A DNA stretch of 64,000 nucleotides from a bacterium (GCA_021778415.1 JAJYCL010000003.1:62001-126000), one strand, 5' to 3'. Counted from the stretch's first letter, positions 24,690 to 33,973 are shown. A program made the numbers and translations. Notes: generated by a model not told the origin, from the sequence alone.

Positions 24690-25460
24690 ATGAATCCTCT
24701 TCTTCTGGCTGTGCTTTTTGTTGGTGGCGCAATCATCTACGCACTCGTCGGCCTAACTCTCGCTCGTCGCGTCACCAGTAAAGTAGTGGCCGAAGGGCAT
24801 AATGATGTTTTGGTGCCCCTCTTTTTAACTGCGGGTGTCATCTACGCCGTCCTCCTTGGCTTCATCGTCGTCGGCGAATGGGAATCATACGACGCTGCAA
24901 AGGCGAATACCGCAGAGGAAGCGGCGCTTCTGGTGCCGCTCTATCGGCAAACCACCGTCATGGCACCGGAAAAAGGCGCGCAAATGCGCGAGGCAATTCG
25001 CGCCTACGCCGAAGACGTCGCTCGCGGATGGCCACAATTTCAAGAGGGCAAACGCAACCGCAAAGCCGGTGCCGATCTCAATCGCATTTTCGGCATTTTT
25101 GCAACGCTACGCCCGGCTACTCAGGCTCGCGCGATTATCGCGGCGCAATTCCTCACGACGTTTTCACAAGCGATCCTCGATCGCAATAAGCGCTATGCAC
25201 AAGCGGCCGAGTCGCTCTCATGGTTGATGTGGGTCGCTGCGATTGGCGGTGGCATCGTTACGATTGGTATGAGTTTCTTTCTCTACATGGATCGTTTTTG
25301 GCCGCAAGTGCTGATGGTCAGCGTGATGGCTGCGCTCATCGGCATTTTACTTTTTACGACGGCACTTTTTAGTAGGCCATTCGTTGGACCGCTCGCGATT
25401 GACGCCGCTCCGTTCGAGCAATCCATTTCGGTCTTCACTGATGTCGACCACGGATTTTAG
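24690..25460 (+). CDS. DUF4239 membrane protein (bestrophin-like)
   Basis: 256 residues with about four membrane helices: 5-25, 45-65, and two near 185-235. Between them lies a charged helical segment. The motif VLLGFIVVGEWESYDAAKAN followed by EEAALLVPLYRQT is characteristic of DUF4239, a family structurally compared with bestrophin anion channels. No function is established. It is followed after 12 bases by a small YbjQ-like gene. Confidence 0.78.
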   Translation: MNPLLLAVLFVGGAIIYALVGLTLARRVTSKVVAEGHNDVLVPLFLTAGVIYAVLLGFIVVGEWESYDAAKANTAEEAALLVPLYRQTTVMAPEKGAQMREAIRAYAEDVARGWPQFQEGKRNRKAGADLNRIFGIFATLRPATQARAIIAAQFLTTFSQAILDRNKRYAQAAESLSWLMWVAAIGGGIVTIGMSFFLYMDRFWPQVLMVSVMAALIGILLFTTALFSRPFVGPLAIDAAPFEQSISVFTDVDHGF

Positions 25461-25472
25461 GAGCAAGCATCG

Positions 25473-25700
25473 ATGCGCGTAAGTACCGTCACCACGCTAC
25501 CTGCGATGGCAGCAGAACTGGGCGTCGTCTATGCCACCGTCGAAGGCGTCAACGAACACTCCTTCGACGAGTGTTTGGAACTCCTGTGCCAGGAAGCGCA
25601 GGAACGTAGAGCGACCGCCCTCGTTGGGTTACAGCTCGTCCAAAGCCAATTTCAATGGAACCAACGCACGAGCCTCATCGCCACCGCCGTGAAAGAGTAG
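25473..25700 (+). CDS. Small YbjQ-like protein
   Basis: 75 residues. The pattern of an N-terminal TTLPAMAAELGVVYA, a central helix with CLELLCQEAQERRATALVGL and a final IATAVKE resembles a short version of the YbjQ/heavy-metal-binding-like beta-alpha fold. Two Cys lie in the helix. It is probably co-transcribed with the DUF4239 gene. It is the last gene with ordinary chromosomal composition before the accessory island. Confidence 0.5.
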   Translation: MRVSTVTTLPAMAAELGVVYATVEGVNEHSFDECLELLCQEAQERRATALVGLQLVQSQFQWNQRTSLIATAVKE

Positions 25701-26012
25701 CGTTCGCGTCAGTCGGTGGTGTTTCTCGAGCGCGAAAAGACGCGCTGGCGATAGCGTATACGTTCGAGGCAAGCCATCGTGGCCACGATTCCGGTTTCTG
25801 CGAGGAGGTAGTACCGGCAGTAAAATTTGAATTGACGATTTTCCCCGTTGGGAAAAATCCGTACGCTAGTGCGCCGGACTCCTTTCGCAGGCATTCGACG
25901 CTCGCCTATTCGCCTAGCTGGATTGGTGACATCACAATCCGCATCAGTCCCTCCGGCAAAGTAGTTGCGTGCAGACCCCGCGGAGACCAAAATCTTAATT
26001 GCAAGATGTTGA
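25701..26012 (+). other. Gene-free stretch at the left edge of the accessory island
   Basis: I see no convincing gene here on either strand. Open frames exist on both strands but show no family features. Composition shifts towards lower GC around 26.0 kb, which marks the change from core chromosome to island. I found no clear copy of the tmRNA 3' end that would define an attachment site. Confidence 0.5.
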
Positions 26013-26081
26013 CCGCCCGCTTCCCTGCGCTGGCTACACTGCGGCCCTTTTTTTATAACCATTTCACGATATTGGAGAAAA

Positions 26082-26693
26082 ATTATTAAAAATCAATATA
26101 AAAGTGACGACCGCGAGTTCCGCCGTTACAATGAAAATCATCAAGAGGGGCGCAACAACTTCAACAATAACGGCGACATCTATAACAGCAGTTTCCTTTT
26201 CGGCGGCGCGACGGAAGTCATCGGTCTCGATGTTTATGACACCGTGCGCTTTCGCATTCCCATTTCGCCGTCGGGCCTTGCCGGGACCGGCGTCATCAGC
26301 ATTATTACTGGTACCTTGAGCTTTGTCGCAGACACGATCACGTTGATCTCTGCGTCGGGCACCCAGTCGTTTTCGCGTTCTATTGCATCCTTCATAAGGC
26401 CACCGTGGCCATACTTTTTGGTAGTCGTGGGCGTGATGTTTTTGATGTTAGGATCGTTGTTACGAGGGCGAGAGCATGCGCAGCTTTACGGACTTACGCT
26501 GAAAGACGTAGGCAGCGGGATCGAAATCACGAAGAAAGCAGCACCGTGCTTTAAGCAAGGGTGTACAGGAACGATGCGTCTCATCACATTAAGCAACGAA
26601 GACGATACGCCATATTTTGTATGCAATCGGAATCGCCGGCATCTCATCGAATTCGATTACGCTCTTCGTCTCGATGAGAAATCTCAACAATGA
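26082..26693 (+). CDS. Membrane protein with C-terminal zinc-ribbon-like domain; no canonical start codon
   Basis: About 203 residues if translation begins at an ATT near 26082-26085, placed 5-8 bases after a GGAG ribosome site. The frame opens with an Asn-rich stretch (EGRNNFNNNGDIYNSS), then a beta segment, a membrane helix near 115-130 (PYFLVVVGVMFLMLGSLL) and a C-terminal domain with CFKQGCTG and a single later Cys (FVCNRN), an incomplete zinc ribbon. The first canonical start in frame is GTG 26244, which would discard the clearly protein-like N-terminus. The stop overlaps the next ATG (ATGA). Unknown function; partial decay is possible. Confidence 0.5.
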   Translation: MIKNQYKSDDREFRRYNENHQEGRNNFNNNGDIYNSSFLFGGATEVIGLDVYDTVRFRIPISPSGLAGTGVISIITGTLSFVADTITLISASGTQSFSRSIASFIRPPWPYFLVVVGVMFLMLGSLLRGREHAQLYGLTLKDVGSGIEITKKAAPCFKQGCTGTMRLITLSNEDDTPYFVCNRNRRHLIEFDYALRLDEKSQQ

Positions 26694-26873
26694 AATGCGA
26701 TCTCGAATTTCTCAAGGTGGGCCGGTCGTCGCCTCCCGGGCACGCGATATTTGTCCATCACGCAATCTGTCGAGCTATTTGTCTCCGGCGGAGGCAATTC
26801 TGAGGCTAGCGAAGAGATCGTTCCACAAGTGCAGAAGCAGATCTCCCATACCTTGTCTCGCATGCGCGGCTAA
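26690..26873 (+). pseudogene. Frameshifted N-terminal remnant, possibly an MBL-fold hydrolase
   Basis: The ATG at 26690 overlaps the upstream stop. It reads MKCDLEFLKVGRSSPPGHAIF, then after a +1 shift near 26750 continues SITQSVELFVSGGGNSEASE. The order 'EFL-VG-SPPG-AIF ... V-GGGN-E-SE' resembles the start of ComEC/Rec2-related metallo-beta-lactamase-fold proteins, where a first strand and a GG turn precede the metal motif. The rest is missing; a degraded IS256 transposase follows. The assignment is tentative. Confidence 0.3.
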
Positions 26874-26930
26874 CGCATCCCGACGTCGATCATGCATCGC
26901 GCAGGCGGAACGTCTCGCTGAAAATCGACG

Positions 26931-27683
26931 GTGAGCCGATTGCTTACGCAGCTCGATCTGCGCGTGGCTGCTTTTAATGATCGTCGTCTCGATGACATGG
27001 AATTCCCTTTCGTCTACGTTGACGCGATGTTTATCAAATGCTGGCATAGCGACCATATCGCAAGCAAAGCTGCCCTGATTGTGAGCGGGGTAAATGAAAC
27101 TGGATACCGCGAGCCGTTAGGCGTTGCCGCGGGCGATACGGAAAGCTTTAGAACATGACAGACTTTGTTTTCAAGCCTATAAAAGTGTGGATTGATTGGG
27201 GTTGCTTTTGTCCTTTCCGATGAACACGCCGGCCTCGTCGAAGCCTTGCGTAGACATTTCGCAGGTGCGACAAGGCAACGATGCCACGTGCATCTCGAAC
27301 GCAATTTACTCGGGCACAGCCCACTTCGTGGGCGAGAGGCCGTTGCCGAATCCGCTAGGCGCATATGTCACGCTGGCGAAATCGGTGAAGCATGTTGACA
27401 GTTCGCAAATTTCGTCGAACAATTTGCAAAATCGACCCAAGGCCATAGCCAGTTTTGAAAAATCGTTTAACAACGCAACGGCGGTGATTTGCCTTCCCGA
27501 AAAATCCCACGGGCGCTTACGATCCACCAACATTCAAGAGCGGCTGTACGAAAAAACCCGTCTCAGAGAGCGAGTTATCCGAATTTTTCCAAACGAGAAT
27601 CCGGCATTGGGGCGCTTCTAGCGGAAACCGCCGAGACTTGGCAGGAACGCACCTACCTTGATATGCAAGGGTTTCCTGAATAG
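26931..27683 (+). pseudogene. Degraded IS256-family transposase
   Basis: Fragments in shifting frames match the catalytic part of IS256/mutator transposases: SRLLTQLDLRVAAF with FVYVDAMFIK, then VLSDEHAGLVEALRRHF with QRCHVHLERNLL, then RERVIRIFPNENPAL and the C-terminal GALLAETAETWQER. The last matches the IS1249-like branch ('RERVIRIFPNE'). At least two stop codons and one or more frameshifts separate them, and the N-terminal third is missing. This copy cannot make an active transposase. Confidence 0.8.
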
Positions 27684-27764
27684 CAGGCAACGTAGCTCAA
27701 CGAAAGATCACCCATCATCAAACTATCGATCGCGATGAAGCTAGCCCGTTTTCTCGGAGAGTAT

Positions 27765-28010
27765 TTATTTAGACATTACGCGGCTTGACTCAACCGGCGT
27801 TCGAATTCCACGGGCGAGATGTTGCAGATCGAATACCTTGGGCGCCGCTGCGCGTGCGTTTGGGAAACTATGCTTGGCGAGAAGCTCGCACTCAAGGATT
27901 GCATTGAAGCACTCACACATCGCGTTGTCACAGCAATCTCCAACCGAACCCATCGAAGGGCGGACGGCGGCACTGTTGCAGCGCTTGCTGAAAGCAATTG
28001 ATGTATACTG
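27765..28010 (-). pseudogene. IS3 OrfB transposase, C-terminal fragment
   Basis: Carries the third catalytic region of the DDE transposase, with the usual GSVGDxxDNAMxE pattern (here GSVGDCCDNAMCECFN) where the last acidic residue expected of the DDE triad has shifted, and a frameshift before the C-terminal SPVEFERRLSQAA. It is the downstream half of the element split by IS30. Confidence 0.75.
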
Positions 28011-29474
28011 GGCGGATTCAACCAGTCGAAGCAACACTGTCTTCTTTTTGCGTTTCGATAAGGAGCTGATTAAATGCTTCTGCCGGCGTCTTCCAGCCGA
28101 GAGTTTTTCTTGATCGTGTGTTGAGCGTATGTGCTACAGCGATGATCGCGTCGGCACTATGCAAGCTGAGATCCGTTCCTTTTGGAAAATATTGTCGGAG
28201 CAGTCCGTTGGTGTTTTCATTGCTACCGCGTTGCCATGGGCTTCGCGGATCGCAGAAATACACTTTCAAGCCGGTGTCAATTCGCAGCTGAGTATGTTGT
28301 GACATTTCTGCGCCTTGATCCCATGTTAGCGATTTCCGTAAATGCTCAGGCAACTTCACAATCGTTCGTGTTATAGCATCGCGAACTGCTTCCGCCCCAT
28401 GCCCAGCAAGCGCAGGTCCGTTTTTTACGCGCAATTCAGTATAGTAGTCTTTCATTCTTGGGAGGTGTAGTAAAATGGTAAAACGCGTCGAGCGTTCTAC
28501 GAGCGTGCCAATTGCTGAGCTGCCTAAACCTAAAATGAGATCGCCTTCCCAATGACCAGGTACCGCGCGATCTCGAGCCTCCGCGGGCCTCTGGACTGAT
28601 CATGATTTGGGAATCCACAAATGATTTTCCGCGCTTTTGAGCACGGCTACGAGGTAAGCGCAAGGCTCTTCCCATGCGTAAACAAGCTGTTAGATCGCGT
28701 TTCAAAGCGCCGCGTCCCTGAATATATAGTGCTTGATAAATAGCCTCATGACTTATGCGCATTGTCGCGTCCTCGGGATAATCAAGTTTAAGGCGATGGG
28801 AAATCTGTTCCGGGCTCCAGGCTACCGCCCAACGGCGCTTCTGGCGAAAGACGGCTCGACGCCCTTTCCAAACGACGTGGGGATTTTTTACAAGTGTGTT
28901 TTGGGGACCGCTGATTTGTCCAGCAAGTCTCTCCTGAACATAAGCGTGCAAACGGACGTTTCTTACTAATTTCGCTATTTTTGGGCGACGAGCAGCGCGA
29001 TCTGCATGCCATTGCGCATTACTAGCCCGATAATCCATTGCACCGCAGCGTGTAGCTGCGTTTCGACGTAATTCGCGGGAAATTGTGGACGGCGTCCTAT
29101 CGAGCCGACGAGCAATGCTGCGAACGCCGTGGCCTTGAGCGCGCAGAACTGCAATTTCTTCTCGCTCCGCGAACGAAAGGTAACGACCCGATAGTGGCTT
29201 TGATGAGCGAGAAAAATGCTTGGGTGGCATTCCGCCAGCTTGCCGAAAGCACCTTATACCGACAGGCGCTGATATCCCGGCATCAAGTGCTGCGTTTTCG
29301 CTACTTCGGCCCGCTGTAACGGCCTTCCAGAAAATATGATAATTCTCGCGAAGTGCCGCGGGCGGACGCCCCGGCGAACGCAATGCTTTTCTTAGGATCC
29401 GCCCTCGGGCGAGTTTTTTGGATTTCAATGCAACCTCCGGTTATAAGATGTTGCTTCGACCGGTTGAATCCGCC
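28011..29474 (-). mobile_element. IS30-family element (1464 bp) with 26-bp inverted repeats and 3-bp target duplication
   Basis: The left end at 28011 reads GGCGGATTCAACCAGTCGAA on the plus strand. The right end at 29474, read on the minus strand, is GGCGGATTCAACCGGTCGAA. Over 26 bases the two differ once. The element is flanked by CTG at 28008-28010 and CTG at 29475-29477, a 3-bp duplication as expected for IS30. It encodes one transposase on the minus strand, with a single frameshift. Confidence 0.92.
28018..29428 (-). pseudogene. IS30 transposase with one frameshift
   Basis: The N-terminal part has the IS30 helix-turn-helix (RYLSFAEREEIAVLRAQGHG, then ARRLDRTPSTISRELRRN). The central part has SWSPEQISHRL-type residues (WSPEQISHRLKLDYPED). 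The C-terminal part is the DDE catalytic region from WEGDLILGLGSSAIGT to WQRGSNENTNGLLRQYFP. One extra C just after IMIS (about 28609) shifts the frame; the correct frame resumes at QRPAEARDRAVPGHWEGD. IS30 does not use programmed frameshifting, so this is an inactivating indel or a sequencing error. Confidence 0.88.
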
Positions 29475-30210
29475 CTGCGAGCCTTGGTCCGAATGGTGAA
29501 TGGCATTTTTGGGCTTATGATTGTGAATAGCCATGTCGAGGGCGCCGACGACCGACTCCGCTCTCATGTGCGTTGACATTGCCCAACCGACGACACGGCG
29601 GCTGAATACGTCGAGCACGGACGTGCATCCTTGTCCCGGACCGTCGTCTTGAAGGCCATACGGCGAATCGCTCCCGGGATTTTTCGCTCACGCATAAGCC
29701 GAGCCACGCGCTTATCACTCGCGAAGATATTCTCGTCGCGGAGATCGGCTTGAATGCGCGGACGTCCGTAGTTTTCTAGCGATGCTCGATGCAGCGCCTC
29801 GATCAGATCACCAAGTAAATATTATTCTGATGTCGTTTCAAGGGCTTACGCGTAAGCCACGCATAATAGCCGCTGGTCGAGACATCCAGCACGCGACATT
29901 GCGTAGCAACGGGCAAAAGGAACGGTGCGCTCTCACGAATTCGAAGGCTTTGACAGAATCGAATCGGTCTCGCGAGCAAACCACGCCGCGGCTTTTGACA
30001 AAATATCTCGCTCGATTTCGAGTTGCCGCACGCGTTTGCGCAAGTGCGCGACGTCTTCTTGGTCGGCGGTCGTGAGCCCGTCGCTACGATGGCCCGAGTC
30101 GAGATCGTTATCTCGTCGGCAAGTTCGTCCGCGCCTCGACCAACTCGCGCTAGCTTGACGATTTTATTCCGAAAGTCGACTGGGTAGGCCCGGGTTCGTT
30201 TTTGGGGCAT
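29475..30210 (-). pseudogene. IS3 OrfA and OrfB N-terminal half, frameshifted
   Basis: OrfA begins at ATG 30210 (MPQKRTRAYPVDFRNKIVKL) with its helix-turn-helix. It soon loses frame. OrfB reappears as QCRVLDVSTSGYYAWLTRKP and further on as VLDVFSRRVVGWAMSTHMRA with HHSDQGSQ at the insertion point. Several indels separate these, so nothing functional is made. Confidence 0.75.
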
Positions 30211-30438
30211 GAACGGACCCTTCTCCGCTAAGCAGAGAATGTCCACGGAACCGTGCCAGCTTCACGAACTGGCCGATGACCTTAACCCAAAATCAAATTA
30301 CAGAAGTTCCGGGGCTTGACTTTTGCTGTGTCGTGTTCAGAAATAGGGCGGCAGGCCGTCTGGCTTAAAAAGGAGTTCTGTACGGGGCGTACCAACGTCG
30401 TAACCCATGTAGCCTGCTCTATTCCTTGGAGGTTTCGT

Positions 30439-31977
30439 ATGGCGAGTCCCGGTTTCAACCTTATTTACTACGTCAGCCTTTACGGGGCTAAATGGGACGG
30501 AGTTACCGATGACGCAGCAGCGATTCAGGCCACTATCGACGCCGCATCTGCTGCTGGCGGCGGAACCGTTGTGCTTCCTGTTGGCAAAGGTGCGTTTGGC
30601 TCGCAGCTTAACGTGCCAGCATTTGTTCGCCTTATTGGCAATGGATTGTGGATCACACAACTCAACGCCCTCTCGTCTTCGCAAAACGGAATCACAGTTA
30701 CGGGAAAATACGCACAGGTGTCGGATTTCTTTCTTAGCGCGCCACTAGGCAATACTGGGACGGGCCTATCGATAGCATCCTCTCCAAATTGTATTTTCAA
30801 AAACCTCCAAATTTCTGAGTTTATTTCGGGCTTTGCGCAACAGCAATCTCCAGACGCAAATATTGAAAACGTTCTTTGCTCAAATTCTAGTAACAGTAAT
30901 TCGATCGGTTTCACAATCGACGGCACAGTTAAAGGTAATGTTTCGAGTATCTATCGCGACTTCTCCGCAGTAGGACTGCAAACTGGGACGAACGATAAAT
31001 TGAACGCCGCCAACGCTGGAAAGACGGGCTGGCATATTTTTAGTAGCACAGCGAATGGAGACTGCGGCGACCTGAGCTTTTTTAATTGCAGTGTTTCCAA
31101 TGCGGGAACAGCCGCAAAGATCGACTTTACGAACGCCCTCCAATATTCAGATGCATCGTCCGATATTATTTGGGAAGATTTCGTCTTCGACTTATTCACA
31201 GGTTATGGGTTCCAGATACTTGGGGGCGACGACGCGACATTGGTCAAGTTAAATGGAGGATTTCTCGATGCCGCGCCGTACGGCACTTCGTCGGTCGTCG
31301 GAATTTATGGATCAAATCGCGGGTTGCTGATTTCTGGGATCGAGTGGATTCCGGTCCTCACAAGCTTCAGTTTCGGAGCTTATGCGACGTTCATCGCGGG
31401 GCAAGATGCCGTCGTAACGGGCTGTTCGTTTAATGGTTGGGATCACGGGCTTTACGTAGATGGCGGGAAGGTGACCGCAATTGGGAATCGCTTCTTTACC
31501 ACGGAAGGTGCCGCAGGGTCACTTATCGGACGTACAATGAACGCGGTGGAAGTCTATAACTCGACCGGATCAATTGTTACGGGGAATTTAATCGGCGCAT
31601 CGGTGTCTCATGGCATAGCAACGGCCATCACATTTGAGAGTTCTGCAGGGTTTTGCGCTGCGATTAGCAACGATCTAACATCGGCGAATATCGACGCGAA
31701 AGTGCTAAACAACTCAGCGACATCCATTCTTGCAGATAACCCCGGGTATAATCCAGTCGGAGCTATGGTTCCCCCGACCGTCACGACCGGGACGTACACC
31801 TACACGAACAGTTCGGGGGTATTACAATTCGTAAACGTGAGCGGCGGCAATGTCACCTCAATTACGGCGAACGGTGTGCTGACCGGATTGTTAGCGGGCT
31901 CGTTCGCTGTCCCGTCTGGGAAGTCGCTCGTTGTTGTGAATACCGCGGCTCCGACGTTGACCGTGTCGGGAGACTAG
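30439..31977 (+). CDS. Right-handed beta-helix protein (pectate-lyase-3 / tailspike-like)
   Basis: 512 residues from the ATG at 30439, preceded by a good ribosome site (TTGGAGG). The N-terminus YYVSLYGAKWDGVTDDAAAI followed by ATIDAASAAGGGTVVLPVG is the Pectate_lyase_3 entry motif, shared by polysaccharide lyases, rhamnogalacturonases and phage tailspikes. The middle is rich in Asn, Ser, Gly and Ile in the repeating pattern of a beta-helix, and a beta-sandwich-like C-terminal region starts near 440. No signal peptide is visible. It overlaps nothing but abuts the SGNH hydrolase directly. A surface glycan or phage-type receptor-binding role is plausible; the exact substrate is unknown. Confidence 0.8.
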   Translation: MASPGFNLIYYVSLYGAKWDGVTDDAAAIQATIDAASAAGGGTVVLPVGKGAFGSQLNVPAFVRLIGNGLWITQLNALSSSQNGITVTGKYAQVSDFFLSAPLGNTGTGLSIASSPNCIFKNLQISEFISGFAQQQSPDANIENVLCSNSSNSNSIGFTIDGTVKGNVSSIYRDFSAVGLQTGTNDKLNAANAGKTGWHIFSSTANGDCGDLSFFNCSVSNAGTAAKIDFTNALQYSDASSDIIWEDFVFDLFTGYGFQILGGDDATLVKLNGGFLDAAPYGTSSVVGIYGSNRGLLISGIEWIPVLTSFSFGAYATFIAGQDAVVTGCSFNGWDHGLYVDGGKVTAIGNRFFTTEGAAGSLIGRTMNAVEVYNSTGSIVTGNLIGASVSHGIATAITFESSAGFCAAISNDLTSANIDAKVLNNSATSILADNPGYNPVGAMVPPTVTTGTYTYTNSSGVLQFVNVSGGNVTSITANGVLTGLLAGSFAVPSGKSLVVVNTAAPTLTVSGD

Positions 31978-32700
31978 ATGCTCGTGCGTTCTAGGCGGGC
32001 ACCGTTCGAAAGGTTTGCTGTTGCGTTCTGCGGCCTGATGTTTCTTTGTGGCGACTGGGGCTCTTTGCCTGCGATTCAGGCCGCAACGGAAACGGTGCCA
32101 TTGCGAATCACAGTTATCGGCGATTCCATCTCGAAATTGCAGATACTGCCGGGCTCCGCAGTTCCTTGCGGAGTTCCAACAAATGGCGTTATTCCGTGTA
32201 AATATTCAACCGATGGAAGCAAAAGCTATCCGGCACTTATTGCGGTACAGACTGGGGACATTGTTACAAATCTGGCATCACCCGGTGCGAGAACCGTCGA
32301 AAATTCTCCTGGGACCATCGCGGTTATTAACCAGGTGCCGAGTATTCCGAAAAATTCCAATGTTGTGATCGTAGAGTCAGGTACAAATGATACGTCGGCC
32401 CACGGAGCAAGCCCTCAATATCTTGCCGACATATCGAAAGTTGTCTCCGCAGTCCATGCGCGAGTACCCGGGGCGCGCATGATTTTTATAGGAGTTCGTT
32501 ATTTTTGGCAAGTGTCGAGTATTAATGATCGCGTTAATCTTTGGGACGCGGATCTTCGACTGCAGAATGGAACCTTTATTGATACTCGCCAACAATGGCC
32601 GCCAGGCGTCAACGTAGATTGGCCCGATGGTACGCACCCTGGTCCTGGCGCAGTGAGGGCACTCGCGAGGGATATCGAATCCACGCTTAAAGGCAGCTAA
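31978..32700 (+). CDS. Exported SGNH/GDSL hydrolase
   Basis: 240 residues with an N-terminal hydrophobic signal (AVAFCGLMFLCG). Block I is GDSIS with Ser50, block III is GTND at 135-138 and block V is DGTH with Asp217 and His220, so the catalytic residues are all present. SGNH enzymes are esterases, often removing acetyl groups from glycans. The start codon is the base after the beta-helix stop codon, so the pair is co-translated. Together they look like a glycan-modifying or depolymerising pair carried on the island. Confidence 0.85.
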   Translation: MLVRSRRAPFERFAVAFCGLMFLCGDWGSLPAIQAATETVPLRITVIGDSISKLQILPGSAVPCGVPTNGVIPCKYSTDGSKSYPALIAVQTGDIVTNLASPGARTVENSPGTIAVINQVPSIPKNSNVVIVESGTNDTSAHGASPQYLADISKVVSAVHARVPGARMIFIGVRYFWQVSSINDRVNLWDADLRLQNGTFIDTRQQWPPGVNVDWPDGTHPGPGAVRALARDIESTLKGS

Positions 32701-32801
32701 TCTCACCGAAGGGCCCGTCTGGCTGTTTCGAAAGATTCTTCATCGTATTGAAGTGACCCCCTCGGGAGCTCGACACCCAATAAGCGAAATGAAGGTGTCC
32801 A

Positions 32802-33182
32802 GTGAGAAAGCCATACCAGCCGGCCAAGCCGGAGCCTGACGAGGGGACGTTCGAGTGATGGACCGCGCAGCGAAAGGCGGCGATCATCCTCGAAGTCCTC
32901 AAAGGCCAGATCTCGGTACCCGAAGCCGCGCGCAAGTACGGATTCACGCAAGGCGAATTTCGGCAGTGGGCCGACGAGTATCACCGCGGCGGAACCGATT
33001 CGCTCAAGGTCAACAAGAAAGGCCTTGAAGCGGAGCATCGCGCCGAGGTGAAGCGTTTGCAAGCCAAGATCGGCGAGCTCGTAATGGAAAGCGAGATCAG
33101 CAAAGAGGCGATGCGGCCTTTCACTTCCGTCGAGCCGATGTTACGCGGCTCTCTGCTCGACGACGATGGCCCAAAGCCGTGA
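32802..33182 (+). pseudogene. IS3 OrfA with an early in-frame stop
   Basis: From GTG 32802 the frame reads VRKPYQPAKPEPDEGTFE, then TGA at 32856-32858, then WTAQRKAAIILEVLKGQISV with the helix-turn-helix and a coiled-coil LQAKIGELVMESE. The TGA sits where related OrfA proteins have a coding residue. It either inactivates OrfA or means the protein starts further inside. Nothing like a SECIS hairpin follows. OrfB starts at GTG 33179 overlapping the OrfA stop (GTGA). Confidence 0.65.
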
Positions 33183-33973
33183 TCTGCCGCGTGTTGAACG
33201 TTGCTCGCAGCACCGCCTACTATCGCGAGCACGATCGCGCCGAGGTGGTCGACGAGGTACTCGCGCAACGCATCAAGCATTTGATCGATGCCGAACCGTA
33301 TCTCGGGTATCGGATGGTGTGGGCGCGCCTGCGTCGCCAGGGAACGCCGTCGAATCGCAAGGCCGTGCAGCGGATCATGCAGATCAAGGGCTGGCAGTGC
33401 CATCGTCGTCTCAAGAAACGCTGCTCACCTCGCGTCGAGAGCAAGCTGAGCGTGGAACGTGTCTCCAACGTGCGCTGGGCGACGGACGCGACGTACGTCT
33501 GGACGCGCTTCGACGGCTTGGTTTACGTCAATGCGATTTTAGACTGCGCAGATCGCGAATGCATCGGGCTCAACGTGAGTCAGCGAAACGACGCACGTGA
33601 AGCGGCTTGGGCGCTCGAAGATGCATTGATACGCCGGTTCGGCGCGCTGCCTCAGGGTAACGCCGACGTCGTGCTGCGCACCGACAACGCGCTGGTTTAC
33701 GCCTCACAGCTGTATCGCGACCTCGCAAAATCCTACGGTCTCCGCCAAGAGATCATTCTTCCGCACACACCCGAGCAGAACGGCCTCGCCGAATCGTTCA
33801 TGGGCACGCTCAAGCTTGAATGCATCTGGCAGCATCGCTTTGATACGCACGACGAGGCGAAGGCGACCATCACTGCGTGGGTCAAGCATTACAACGAGTC
33901 GCGGCCACATTCGCGGCTCAACTACCTCACGCCGGTCGAATGGCGCAGCCGGCAGGCCGAATTAAGCTCCTAA
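33179..33973 (+). CDS. IS3-family transposase OrfB
   Basis: 264 residues, apparently complete. The HTH_21 region has RVLNVARSTAYYREHDRAEV, and the rve core has the DDE triad: Asp in WATDATYVW, Asp in VLRTDNALVYAS and Glu in NGLAESFMGTLK, followed by SRPHSRLNYLTPVEW at the C-terminus. It starts with GTG overlapping the OrfA stop. Of the insertion sequences here this is the best preserved catalytic protein, though its OrfA partner is damaged. Confidence 0.88.
   Translation: MICRVLNVARSTAYYREHDRAEVVDEVLAQRIKHLIDAEPYLGYRMVWARLRRQGTPSNRKAVQRIMQIKGWQCHRRLKKRCSPRVESKLSVERVSNVRWATDATYVWTRFDGLVYVNAILDCADRECIGLNVSQRNDAREAAWALEDALIRRFGALPQGNADVVLRTDNALVYASQLYRDLAKSYGLRQEIILPHTPEQNGLAESFMGTLKLECIWQHRFDTHDEAKATITAWVKHYNESRPHSRLNYLTPVEWRSRQAELSS

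Larger units (their letters stand above)
27765..30246 (-). mobile_element. IS3-family element, decayed and split by an IS30 insertion
   Basis: The two halves of one IS3 element flank the IS30 copy. The right part (29475-30246) holds OrfA (MPQKRTRAYPVDFRNKIVKL from ATG 30210) and the first half of OrfB (RVLDVSTSGYYAWL, later LDVFSRRVVGWAMS). The left part (27765-28010) holds the OrfB C-terminus (YTSIAFSKRC, VRPSMGSVGDCCDNAMCE, SPVEFERRL). Joining them at the duplicated CTG restores DQGSQ-YTSIAF in frame. There are also older frameshifts, so it was already decaying. I could not define its terminal repeats. Confidence 0.8.

Noticed and set aside
25960-26000. Possible attachment-site copy of the tmRNA 3' end (GCAGACCCCGCGGAGACCA)
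   Set aside because: It shares only scattered bases with the tmRNA end (GCAG, CCCCG, ACCA), too little for an attachment repeat.
32856-32858. In-frame TGA in IS3 OrfA as another selenocysteine codon
   Set aside because: It lies in a poorly conserved N-terminal stretch, not at a Cys position, and no hairpin of suitable strength follows. It is best read as a simple stop in a mobile element.
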